Shown here piece after piece: positions 1 to 8,000 of a stretch of 42,500 nucleotides of DNA; position 1 is the stretch's first letter; each line of letters opens with the position of its first letter. Under the pieces are notes generated by a model. The model worked only from the letters and a program-made list of their open reading frames with translations, ran no database searches and was not told the DNA's origin. The DNA lies in NCBI GenBank assembly GCA_003427395.1, contig BFEA01000366.1:712277-754776 (forward strand). The letters run 5' to 3'. The translations under genes were made by a program, and so were the position numbers. This DNA is from Chara braunii. Taxonomy: Eukaryota; Streptophyta; Charophyceae; Charales; Characeae.

Positions 1-53
<53 letters not shown>

Positions 54-82
54 TAATTGAAGGGAGGGAGAGAGAGAGAGAA
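1..82. repeat. (AG)n microsatellite
   Basis: Uninterrupted AG dinucleotides fill about the first 48 bases and resume as GGA/AG-rich sequence to about 82. It is cut by the window edge, so its full length is unknown. Confidence 0.97.
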
Positions 83-686
83 CGTATATGGCCCCGAAAG
101 GGTGGTCACAGCTAGCATGTATACATGATGTCCACTTCAATAATGTGTATGAGAGTGTCAGTGTACCGTCATTGTTTGTGTGTCCGGGGGGGGAGGAGTC
201 ACAAGCTTGGGAGGTGTGCGTGTTCATCTCTTCTTTGTTGTCTGGAATGAGTGAGTCACGGAATTTATCGACCGGAATGTTCCCCTCTGCTCCAATGGGA
301 CACATGCATGCATGAATATGAATAGAGAGGTCTCCGACAGGCAAGCATCATAAATCCAAACATAACACCATCACATTTCCAACATGATTCATCACACCAC
401 CATCATATTTCCATCACGATTTCCAACATAAAGTCATGTGTTCAACTGTTGATAAATAGTTTACCAACACATAGTTCAACCTTCCAAACGTAGTTCAACA
501 GAATATAAACAGATTCTCAATAGTTCATTAACACAAAGTTCAATTGTTTATCCTGTCACTTCATGTGGACTACATAAGTCACGCACGTTGGTTTCCTTCA
601 CTTCCTAAAGACCATGGTGCATGTGCCAAGATAAACAGTTGAAAAACAGTTTTTAAACGGTTGTTCAGGGGTGAGGCCCCACGATC
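83..686. other. AT-rich intergenic stretch with short TTCAAC-type repeats
   Basis: No gene seen. Between about 430 and 600 the words AGTTCAAC, AGTTCATT and AGTTCAAT recur at irregular spacing, and TTTCCAACAT or TTTCCATCAC recurs between 375 and 430. The segment ends in a 16-nt poly(A) tract, so it could be the body of a plus-strand poly(A)-tailed retroposon, but no target-site duplication was found. Confidence 0.5.
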
Positions 687-702
687 AAAAAAAAAAAAAA
701 AA
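687..702 (+). repeat. Poly(A) tract
   Basis: Sixteen A residues that interrupt ORF C of the minus-strand cluster; read on the minus strand they give a run of Phe codons. This is where recognisable coding sequence of the cluster ends. The tract may mark the 3' end of an inserted poly(A)-tailed element. Confidence 0.8.
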
Positions 703-894
703 GGGCGATAATTTTTCTGTTGTCACCGCAAACCGTATGAAAGCCTTACCGCGCCGGATCCCCCCCTGTTCTCGCAGGAGAGTCCTTGTTGGCTCAGTCA
801 ACCGGGCCCTAGGCAGAGTGACACGAATAACCTTCCCGATATCCTCTACGGGCTCTATGGACGCCCAGAGAGTTCTCGGAATCCTCCTTATCAT
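703..894 (-). pseudogene. ORF C of the minus-strand ORF chain, truncated
   Basis: I do not recognise this protein. The frame opens with ATG at 892-894 inside the stop codon of B3, in an ATGA overlap, and runs about 64 codons before it enters the poly(A)/poly(T) tract at 687-702. The start reads MIRRIPRTLWASIEPVEDIG; the fragment is basic. It does not show the motifs of families A or B and would be a third type of gene in the cluster. The 3' part is missing, probably lost through the insertion that brought the homopolymer. The case for a real gene rests on the ATGA junction, which recurs elsewhere in the chain, more than on the peptide itself. Confidence 0.4.
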
Positions 895-1619
895 CGGCCC
901 TCGAAACCCCTCCGGTTAGCCTCCTGCTCTTCTTCGAAGAGTCGGGCGTATGGAACGTCCGCGACGAGGGATTGGAGCCCCTCAAACCCCCTCAATCTTT
1001 CGAATATGGCGGATAGCTCGCCCCTTGGGGGAATTCCCGCGTCCACGCACCGAGTATAAAGCCAGAACAACCCTCTAGCTCGCACCCCGGACTCCCGAGC
1101 TGCTCTAAGCACCGCTACTACCCCTTCCTCTGGGTCCCTTAGGAAGGAACTGGCCACGAATTGGGGAAGGCTAGCGTAAAGGACCCCGGAAGCCCAGGGG
1201 ACCTCTCTGGGCTCGGCGAAGGATACTAGCGACCACGACTCGAAAGTCCCTTCTTCGTAGTCAGTTAATACTAAGTTGTTTGCCAACAGCCTTGCGGACT
1301 CTCGGTACTCAAAGTGCATAAGCTGCCCGGTCACTAAACCTCTCCAGACTTCGGTCCACCTCTCTTCGTCGAAAAAAATGGTCGCCCTGATCTCTAGGAA
1401 GCGACCGAGGTCGGGTGGGCCTCCTCTTTCCACACCCTCCTTCCAAGTGAGCCTTCGCGCTCGGACCTACACCTATGCCCCTTCTCGGATTAATCCCTCC
1501 TTCTCAACGCTCATCCAATACGGAGTCACCTGAGGGTCTCCCGGAATCAAAATCTTCTCGGGGTCACCTGCCTCTATCAACTCTATCATCCCTTCTTCAC
1601 TGAGAACGAACTTCACCAT
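891..1619 (-). pseudogene. ORF B3, third paralogue of unrecognised family B, two in-frame stops
   Basis: The frame starts at ATG 1617-1619, which lies inside the end of B2 (23-nt overlap), and ends with TGA at 891-893. The length is 242 codons against 228 for B2. Two TAG codons at 1473-1475 and 1467-1469 break it. Both fall where B2 has sense codons in its GEYVWV segment, one at Tyr and one at Trp. Downstream the frame is open and shows the family pattern: TIFFDEERW followed by LVTG, then LYTRCVDAGIPPR, then AIFERLRGFE. The same landmarks occur in the same order in B2. I read it as a decayed duplicate. The reading of an intact B3 starting at the GTG at 1431-1433 is possible but would lose the conserved N-terminal third. 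Function unknown. Confidence 0.6.
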
Positions 1620-2283
1620 CGGCTTTTGTCGCCCTAAAGACCCATCTGTGATACTCTTCCGGAAAGAGAGTGTAGGTCTTCTCTAGAGAACCCAGTCTAC
1701 GAAAAACACCCCAGAGTCTCCTACGCAGCGGAATACCTTGATCGATGCAGTGTGTATACAACACCCACATGGCCCAGAAGTTAAGTCCCAAACTCCTACC
1801 CCTCTCTAGAAGACGCACTATCTTTTCCTCGTTTGCCCTAGGGAACAGGTAAGACGGCACCCTCAGAGTCAAGGGGTATCTCGACCTTGGAAGCTCTTCT
1901 TTCCTTGCGAACCGCTCCTTTTCCACAGGTACGAATACAAATCTCTCTCTAACCCTGCCTATCCATTCTCCTCTTACCTTTCTTGCTCCTCGCAACAACT
2001 TTTCCAGCCCACCCCCTTGTCCCAGAACTAGGGGTACAACAAGCTTTGCCCAGGTTTCCGGCGCTACGTAAATAACCGCGGTCACTTCAAGGCTCCGTCC
2101 AACACCTTGGCCTTCTACTTCCTTGGACTCCACCCACACATATTCCCCATTGACCGTGGACCGGCCCTCCTCTACCCTTTCCCAATCAGGGACTTCCCCG
2201 TTGCTAGAGATCAGCCTAAGGGCCTCACTGTCTTCTAATGGGGACTCTAAGAAGCATCCCTGCTTTTTATCATGGAACACCAT
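1597..2283 (-). CDS. ORF B2, intact member of unrecognised family B
   Basis: This is the only family B copy without a visible break: 228 codons from ATG 2281-2283 to TGA 1597-1599. The ATG directly follows the TGA of B1 with no gap. Landmarks are GEYVWV near residue 47, VIYVAPETW and LVLG near residues 71-87, and LYTHCIDQGIPLRRRLWGVF in the last third. No signal peptide, membrane segment or zinc motif is evident. The protein is rich in Arg, Glu and aromatic residues. Paralogy with B1 and B3 is visible by eye through these motifs in order. I do not recognise the family. Given its place behind a tRNA-Asp primer-binding site it may be an accessory protein of a retroelement. Confidence 0.6.
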   Translation of the reverse strand: MVFHDKKQGCFLESPLEDSEALRLISSNGEVPDWERVEEGRSTVNGEYVWVESKEVEGQGVGRSLEVTAVIYVAPETWAKLVVPLVLGQGGGLEKLLRGARKVRGEWIGRVRERFVFVPVEKERFARKEELPRSRYPLTLRVPSYLFPRANEEKIVRLLERGRSLGLNFWAMWVLYTHCIDQGIPLRRRLWGVFRRLGSLEKTYTLFPEEYHRWVFRATKADGEVRSQ

Positions 2284-3031
2284 TCATCTAAAAGACCCTC
2301 TGCGGCACCCCGAAGACCCTTTGGTAACCGTAGTCTCTTCCTCCCTCGCGGTCCCGGGTGGACTCCCTAAAGATCCCGGCACGAATCCTACAAGCCTTGA
2401 TCCCGTACGACACCGGTTATCCATGCAATAGGTATAGTACCAATGGAGTGACCTAACAGAGAGTTGCCACCCCCTTTCCCGCACTATGGACCGCACTACC
2501 CTGTCGTATCGTTCCTCCTTTCCGCTCACCCTTCGGAAAACAAATGATGGGAATATGGCCCTGACGCAACCCTGTGGCACGAAGGTACTCTTCGTCTCGC
2601 GCGCAGGTCACCCTTACCTCGACAGGTGGGCAGTGTCTAAGAGGGTCAGCCTCAAAGATCTGCCTCAAAATCGGTTTTGCCCGTGCCTCCCAATGATCCG
2701 CACGGTACCACCCTAGGACCAAATGCGTGACGTACTCGACCCATGCTTCCTTACTTAAGTAGATAGTTCCCTCCGCACGGATCACCGTTCGGCTAGGTCT
2801 CTTCCCGTTCTGGGGCCTGTTTCGGGACCACCTATCCCCCTCCCAGGTTCCTACCGCGAAACGAGCCCAAAGAAAAACCCCTCTCTCTAGTTTTATCCCC
2901 TTCTCGCGACCGGCTAGGTACCGCTCCGTGAGGTGGTCTAAGGGGACGTTGAAGCACTCTCTGTCTTTGCTCAAATCAGCCTTCTTTATCCGAACCCCTT
3001 CCTCCTCAGTACCCTCTAGGATCCTAACCAT
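2284..3031 (-). pseudogene. ORF B1, first paralogue of family B, frameshifted
   Basis: The N-terminal part runs from ATG 3029-3031, overlapping the end of A2 by 8 nt. It contains the family motifs (GVFLWA, then TIYLSKEAW and LVLG). Family similarity leaves this frame near 2580-2600, at the residues DEEYL, and resumes in another frame with VPQGC and then the motif YYTYCMDN. The second frame ends at TGA 2284-2286, immediately before the B2 ATG. The whole span is 748 nt, one more than a multiple of three, which fits a one-base indel in a gene of about 248 codons, close to B2 and B3. A sequencing error or programmed frameshift cannot be excluded. Function unknown. Confidence 0.55.
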
Positions 3032-3389
3032 CCCCTAGGACTATCTCCTCTATGATTTGAGTTAGTGTTCTCCACTCGTCCGACCCGTCCAGGAAGGCGT
3101 CCGGAATAGCGGGGACTGGCCTACCCCCTCGCGGATACGTCCGGCACCCCAACGAGTAGAAATAGTTAATTTCGTAAGCCCCTAGCAGCTGCCTCTCAAG
3201 CTGCGCGTGACCGATCGCCTCCTCTCAGCTATCCAGATACCCTGCCGCTCTATCTACACCTTCTTCCACGTACAAGGCTATATCGAAGTGTCCGGTCCAC
3301 CGGTAGAAGGTATAACACCAAACATTCACCCCGCCTATATCACCCACACTGATTCCTGCGGGTTCAAACTCCAAAGGCCTCAAACTCAT
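3024..3389 (-). pseudogene. ORF A2, second paralogue of unrecognised family A, nonsense codon
   Basis: The start ATG (3387-3389) overlaps the A1 stop in an ATGA. The frame runs 121 codons to TAG 3024-3026, close to A1 at 119. A single in-frame TGA at 3225-3227 sits where A1 has Trp (TGG) in GWEEAIG; the sequence after it continues in the same frame as EEAIG. Shared landmarks with A1 are MSL at the start, VNVWCYTFYRWTGHFD, YVEEG, YFYSLG.RTYPRGGRP, IPDAFLDGSD.W and a final basic or hydrophobic helix. An upstream ATG at 3438-3440 also lies in frame, but the A1 alignment favours 3389. The simplest reading is a nonsense mutation in a duplicated gene. No known family recognised. Confidence 0.6.
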
Positions 3390-3745
3390 GGATCCGCCAC
3401 TCTCACCACACGCTTCACTATCCCCAGTAGTACTTTCCATCCATCCGATCCATCAAGATAAGCGTCCGGAATCACTGGTGTAGGGCGACCACCTCTTGGG
3501 TAGGTACGATATCCTAGAGAGTAGAAATACTTGAATCCGAAACTCCTTAACTCCCCCCGCGAACAGCGGGAGTCGCCTATCGCCTCTTCCCACCCCCGAA
3601 GGAAGTCCTCTCCTTGATCTTGACCCTCCTCTACATAGACACCCACATCAAAGTCCCCAGTCCATAGCCTAAAGGAGTAGCACCACACATCAACACTTCC
3701 GTGTGTACACACACTAATCCATTCGGGAGTGGCTTCTAGGCTCAT
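3386..3745 (-). CDS. ORF A1, intact member of unrecognised family A
   Basis: 119 codons from ATG 3743-3745 to TGA 3386-3388. It shares with A2 the order MSL, VDVWCYSFRLWTGDFD, YVEEG, GWEEAIG, YFYSLGYRTYPRGGRPTP, IPDAYLDGSDGW. The segment before the ATG is AT-rich, unlike the GC-richer coding sequence around it. It is the first ORF of the tight chain A1-A2-B1-B2-B3-C. The protein is small, aromatic-rich and without an obvious signal peptide or membrane helix. I do not recognise the family and can assign no function; conservation between two neighbouring copies is the evidence that the frame was once translated. Confidence 0.6.
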   Translation of the reverse strand: MSLEATPEWISVCTHGSVDVWCYSFRLWTGDFDVGVYVEEGQDQGEDFLRGWEEAIGDSRCSRGELRSFGFKYFYSLGYRTYPRGGRPTPVIPDAYLDGSDGWKVLLGIVKRVVRVADP

Positions 3746-4349
3746 ACAGTATAATTAAAGAAAAATTTTATAAGTTCCTATTTCCTTTTGGCCACTCGAG
3801 AGACCACCTCTATCCCGCAAGGAGAAGAAGCCTGTGAGCTCAAAAGGATCAAATGGACCAGAGAAGGAACGCCGTCTCACTCGGCTACCTTCCTGTCCTC
3901 CCCCGCTGAGAGACTCCTCCCCACTCCCGGCCTAGAGACTAGCTGCGGACACAGGTTATCCCCAAGGAAGGGTGGCAACCCCCTCCCCGGAGTCGGACCG
4001 GAGTCACACACCCGCGCCCTATGTCCCCCATTGAACCGACCTCTAGTCCTAATTATCCTATCCGGTACCACGCCTCTACTCGGCCCACCTCAAGCGTGGA
4101 ATTACCCGGCTCCCAGGACAAAATCCACCTATGTATCGGAAATCGCTAGCCTATCCACTCCCTCCCCATTCTCCTCATCGTGAACTCTTCGCACTTCATT
4201 CTCTTCTTCCTTTTACCCCTCCTACTGCCTCTTTTCTCTCTTGGAATCACTGGAAAAAAATCGGGAGATTTGGAAAAAAAGGGTGGGAAGAGCGGAGCTT
4301 CAGGAAGAGGCTCTCAGGTGAGGTTGATAAGTATACGTACCTTGGGCCT
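3746..4349. other. Gap between first ORF and the ORF chain, with a splice-donor-like site
   Basis: No convincing gene. On the minus strand the sequence just after the stop of the upstream ORF reads CAAGGTACGTAT (about 4320-4331), a good match to a 5' splice donor. It could belong to a spliced transcript that delivers the downstream ORF chain. I could not identify a matching acceptor near 3745 with confidence. Confidence 0.3.
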
Positions 4350-4895
4350 TCAATACTCGTTATCGTAGTCCCAATAATCCCCCAGTTCCGAGTCCGAGAA
4401 ATCGGCTAGACACCGGTCCACCCAAGAGTCGGCCTCCGATCCCTCGTCCAAGGCCCCCCAAGTACCCCCCTCTTCTTGAATGCCCTCGCTATGATGGTTA
4501 GGTATCTCCCTTTCTCCCCCTCGCCCCTGTACCCGTAGCACAACTCTCCTCTCCCCCAAGTCCCGAACTGGTGTCGTTTGAGAGTCTCGCTCCCTTGCGG
4601 GAATTGGAACCGTTATCATCCCCCGCGGATCGAGAATCGAAACTCCTAACCCCTCTCTAGACACAATCTCTCTTGCGGGACGTCGCCCCTAGGCAGGTGC
4701 CCTCCACAACCCGTGCGGATCAAGAACACTTGGTGACCCTCTCGGATCCCAAATAGATAGCGTTACCGGCCCCTCTCGGACCCCTCTCCCCGCTCCCTCT
4801 CTTTCTCTCTCCCTCTCTCCCCCTCGAGCAGACCCCCTTATACTATTTCCCCGGACTGTTCTTTTCCCTCCCCTTTCGTTGTTCTTCACCCTCAT
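4350..4895 (-). pseudogene. First ORF after the primer-binding site (basic N-terminus, acidic C-terminus), one in-frame TAG
   Basis: Frame from ATG 4893-4895 to TGA 4350-4352, 181 codons, broken by TAG 4689-4691. The N-terminal third is strongly basic, with a GEREREREG run. The sequence contains a repeated WDPRG / LDPHG / LDPRG motif on both sides of the stop, which ties the two halves together. The C-terminus is acidic (DSELGDYWDYDNEY). It lies about 440 nt downstream of the putative tRNA-Asp primer-binding site, the place where gag normally sits. No zinc knuckle or protease motif is visible, so a gag call would be positional only. TAG followed by GGG could be a readthrough site, but other stops in this cluster make decay the simpler explanation. 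Confidence 0.4.
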
Positions 4896-5333
4896 TCAGA
4901 CCCCTCAGGCAAACTGTGCACCCCCTTAGTTTTTCAAGTTTTTAGAAATAAACACGTGCAAAAACCAAACACACGAAAAGGAACTGACCTGTTTTTACCC
5001 TCCGAAAGCCGGAAGTGGGAGCCGAGATCGCAAGCGGGCCGGATCGGACCTGCAAAAAGAACCAAGGAAACAAACCCCGACACCCGAAAACCCCTCGCCC
5101 CCGACAAAACTCAACAACAAGCCCCTCCCCAATAAACCCCTCGCCGACGTCGCTTGAGAAGAAACTCGATCACTGTGAAGAAACCGCTGGCGACTACCTT
5201 GAAGACACGTGCCGAAGAACTTTGATGCCGAAATTCTGAAGAATGCCGCAAACTCCCTTCACCGCTGCCTGTCACGCTTGTCCTCCCTCACCCCGTAGTT
5301 GTTGAGCCGGCCGCGGCCGCGGGAGAATGTTCA
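4896..5333 (-). other. Putative untranslated leader between primer-binding site and first ORF
   Basis: No ORF of note on the minus strand. Read that way, it would be the 5' untranslated leader of the element. Its plus strand is C/A-rich around 5060-5150. Confidence 0.3.
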
Positions 5334-5351
5334 TCCCCGGCAACGGCGCCA
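5334..5351 (-). other. Primer-binding site matching the 3' end of tRNA-Asp
   Basis: On the minus strand the 18 nt read TGGCGCCGTTGCCGGGGA, the complement of the 3' end of plant tRNA-Asp including CCA. This primer-binding site is common in plant Ty3/gypsy LTR elements. On the minus strand it is preceded, after three bases, by a sequence ending ...CCCGACA, which suits the 3' end of an LTR (CA) at about 5355. The match is seen directly; the interpretation rests on known plant retroelements. It fixes the orientation of the element as minus. Confidence 0.7.
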
Positions 5352-6000
5352 CTTTGTCGGGCCACCCTTCTGTAACCTGGGCGGCTTGCCTAAACCGGCG
5401 GGATACCTCCCCTCCTTTACGTAAGTTGGCAACTAGGCTCGTAACCGGAGTAGGTGGGGTCACTGTTCGGCTCCAGAGGGAGGTTTGCAGGTGTGCTTCA
5501 AAGGTGGTCCTGTTGGAGACGTAAACCCATAGGCTCAAGGGAAGAATTCGAGGGCACACCGAGGCTCTCGGTCAGCACCGCTCCAGCCAATGAGAGGCGA
5601 AAGGTTCTGAGAGTGGGTTTCAAAGCGTGCCACCATGCGCTACTGGGAAAGACTGGCTTTCGAAAGCTTAGGGCCGAAGCACGTGGCCCTTTTCCGAACG
5701 AACGCCCCGCCCCCTGTAGGAAAAGAAGACCCGGGACTTATGAGCTTGCCTCGAGGCCCGTTGCTAGCACGGCCCGAGGCAGAGGAAGACAAGATCGTAA
5801 TTGGAACTCGGGACCTAGAGGCTCTCGTGACAGAGACAAGTTCGCAACAACTAGGTTTGAAGAAGACTGGAGAAGGATAAGTTCGCAACAGAAAAACTCT
5901 GAACTTCGAGGCTCTCTTAACAGAGGGAGACTAGCTCTCGACAAAAAGTTCAGCTCGGAAGGCAAGTTAGCCAGAGAAAGGCAAGCTCATAGCAGTTTGG

Positions 6001-6805
6001 TTCGTAAGGCAAAACTTAGAGAGCCAGAAAAGGAAACAAGCTGGTTACAGTTCGGTTCACAAGGCAAAACTTAGCGAGTCAGATAAGGCAATCCCGTGAC
6101 TGCTCAGTTCGTGAGGCGAAACAAAGAGAACCTGAACAAAAGCATGCTCGTAACTGTTCGATTCGTAAGGCAAAACTTAGAGAGCCAGAAAAAGGAAACA
6201 AGCTCGTTACAGTTCGGTTCGCAAGGCAAAACTTAGCGAGTCAGATAAGGCAATCCCGTGACTGCTCAGTTCGTGAGGCAAAACTTAGAGAACCTGAACA
6301 AAAGCATGCTCGTAACTGTTTGGTTCGTAAGGCAAAACTTAGAGAGCCAGAAAAGGAAACATGCTCGTTACAGTTCGGTTCGCAAGGCAAAACTTAGCGA
6401 GTCAGATAAGGCAATCCCATGACTGCTTAGTTCGTGAGGCGAAACTTAGCGAACCTGAACAAAAGCATGCTCGCAACTGTTCGGTTCGTAAGGCAAAACT
6501 TAGAGAGCTAGAAAAGGAAACAAGCTCGTTACAGCTCGGTTTGAAGGGCAAGACTTTCCGAGTCAGATGAGGCAATCCTGTGACTGCTCAGTTCATAAGG
6601 CGAAACTGAGAGAACCTGATCAAAAACATGCTCGTAATTCTTCGGTTCGTAAGGCAAAACTTAGAGAGTCGGAAAAGAAACAAGCTTGTTACAGTTCGAC
6701 TCGCAAGGCAAGACTTTCCGAGTCAGATAAGGCAATCCCGTGACTGCTCAGTTCATAAGACGAAACTTAGAGAACCGGGAAAAAGCACGCTTGTGTCCGC
6801 TCAGT
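6001..6805. repeat. Higher-order tandem array, about 161-bp unit made of three ~54-bp subunits
   Basis: The word TTCGTAAGGCAAAACTTAGA and its variants start at 6001, 6056, 6108, 6162, 6218, 6270, 6324, 6379, 6431, 6485, 6540, 6592, 6646, 6700 and 6752. Subunits follow a fixed order by their continuation (GAGAGCC, GCGAGTC, GAGAACC), so the array is five copies of a three-part unit with spacing 161-162. More degenerate subunits extend left to about 5790. ORFs read through it reflect the repeat, not a gene. Confidence 0.9.
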
Positions 6806-6920
6806 TGGCGAGCAGGAGAGACCCTGAGTCGCAATGGGTCGCTGACGCGACAACGTTGTAGAGCCGAACTCGGCAAAGCTCTCCCGAGTTTTTGGGGCGA
6901 GAAGAAGCTCCCAACTCGCT

Positions 6921-6937
6921 CTCCCTCTCTCTCTCTT

Positions 6938-7000
<63 letters not shown>

Positions 7001-7003
7001 CTC
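6921..7003. repeat. CT tract and (ATCT)n microsatellite
   Basis: A short CT run is followed by about sixteen perfect ATCT tetranucleotides (about 6937-7002). Confidence 0.97.
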
Positions 7004-7016
7004 CCTTGCATTATTT

Positions 7017-7274
7017 CCCTCTCTCTCTCTTTCCCTCTCTCTCTTCCTCCGCTTCCCCCCGCTTGCTTCCTTTCCCTCCTCTCAACGCTCGAACGCACGC
7101 CCCTTCAGGAGTGTGTATCGTCTCTCTTCACCGATGACTAAGCCACGCCTCCTCACCTGCTCGGACTGCCGCTATTACGGACCATACATCACCTCTCTTT
7201 CTCTCTTTTTCTTTCTCTCCCTCTCTATCTTTCTCTCTCTCTCCCCCTTTCTCTCTCTCCCTCTCTCTCTCTTT
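7017..7274. repeat. CT-rich low-complexity tracts
   Basis: Two pyrimidine-rich blocks (about 7017-7080 and 7190-7274), mainly CT and CTTT repeats. No gene. Confidence 0.9.
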
Positions 7275-7734
7275 GATGTCTTCGTATCTCAGTTGTCGCC
7301 GTCGCGCGCGCCCAATGTCATCACGCCGATTGCCACCTTCACGGGTGCACCGAGCCCACACACATGAAACGGGTCTCTAGTCGCCAAACGTCGACCGCTC
7401 CCCACCCTTCTTCCTCTCGTCGTCCCATCGTCTAGTTCGATGCCTCACGCACCGTCGTGCTCACCGTACACGGGAACGCACGAGCACTTGGAGCGTGCCT
7501 CCTCGCCTCCGCCCCTCGCCCTCGCTCCCTCAACGATGTTGGCTCGATGTCGAGTGCAGACTCGCCCCCAGGGCGCTCCTGTCCTCGCGAACCTTTCTCT
7601 CCTTTTCTCACTCTCCCTCGGGCGCTCTCTCCTTCTTTCTCCCACCGACGCCTGAGCGAACTCGTGCGCTTCTGAGAACTCCCTCGTACGTCGGACGTCC
7701 CTCCCCGCGTATCGTCCACCGAACCCTCCTCCTC

Positions 7735-7741
7735 TTTTATA
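7735..7741 (-). promoter_or_regulatory. TATA box on the minus strand
   Basis: Minus strand reads GAGTATAAAAGAGG, a full TATA-box consensus. Transcription would start near 7705 and run toward the primer-binding site and ORF chain. The call is strengthened by agreement of strand with those features, but no initiator was identified. Confidence 0.4.
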
Positions 7742-8000
7742 CTCCCTGTGCCTCTCCGAGTTTTCCTCTAGTTGCTCCTCACTCCTCCGTCTACGATTTT
7801 CTGGCGCCATCCTCCAAATTTTAGAATTTTCCCGCCGATCTTTCATTTTTTCTATCTTTGTTTCCCTTCCTTCTTATCGGCGATCCTCTGCTCTTCTCAT
7901 TCTGACCAATAGCCATCCATTCCCACTTCTCCTCCGGATCTCAATCTCTCCCCCCGAAGCCCCTGCAACAAGAACCTTTGCCCGTGCGCATCCTCGCGCC

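Larger units (their letters stand above)
5355..8000 (-). mobile_element. Putative long 5' LTR, outer border not found
   Basis: Inferred from the primer-binding site directly downstream on the minus strand and a minus-strand TATA box at 7735-7741. The inner end would be at 5355 (TGTCGG on the plus strand). I could not place the outer end; 8000 is a placeholder. The segment contains the 161-bp array and CT/ATCT microsatellites, which would be transcribed in R-U5. The second LTR is not visible in this window. Confidence 0.35.

Noticed and set aside
88-315. 75-codon ORF next to the first microsatellite
   Set aside because: No motif, poor composition, and no support from neighbouring features.
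5270-5351. A full tRNA-Asp gene on the plus strand ending in CCCCGGCAACGGCGCCA
   Set aside because: Only the 3' 18 nt match; no D-arm, T-loop (TTCGA) or proper anticodon arm can be folded, and nuclear tRNA genes do not encode CCA. A primer-binding site on the other strand fits better.
5454-6074. 206-codon plus-strand ORF
   Set aside because: It runs into the tandem array and its Arg/Glu-rich texture comes from the repeat unit; it also lies against the direction of the surrounding element.
6750-6775. GACGAAAC in the 161-bp array as a hammerhead half
   Set aside because: No CTGATGA or stem II partner is nearby; the resemblance is chance.
6001-6805. CRISPR-like array
   Set aside because: There are no conserved short repeats separated by unique spacers; whole subunits are related and the genome is eukaryotic.
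6740-7141. ORFs through ATCT and CT microsatellites
   Set aside because: Ser/Leu/Tyr repeats translated from simple sequence.
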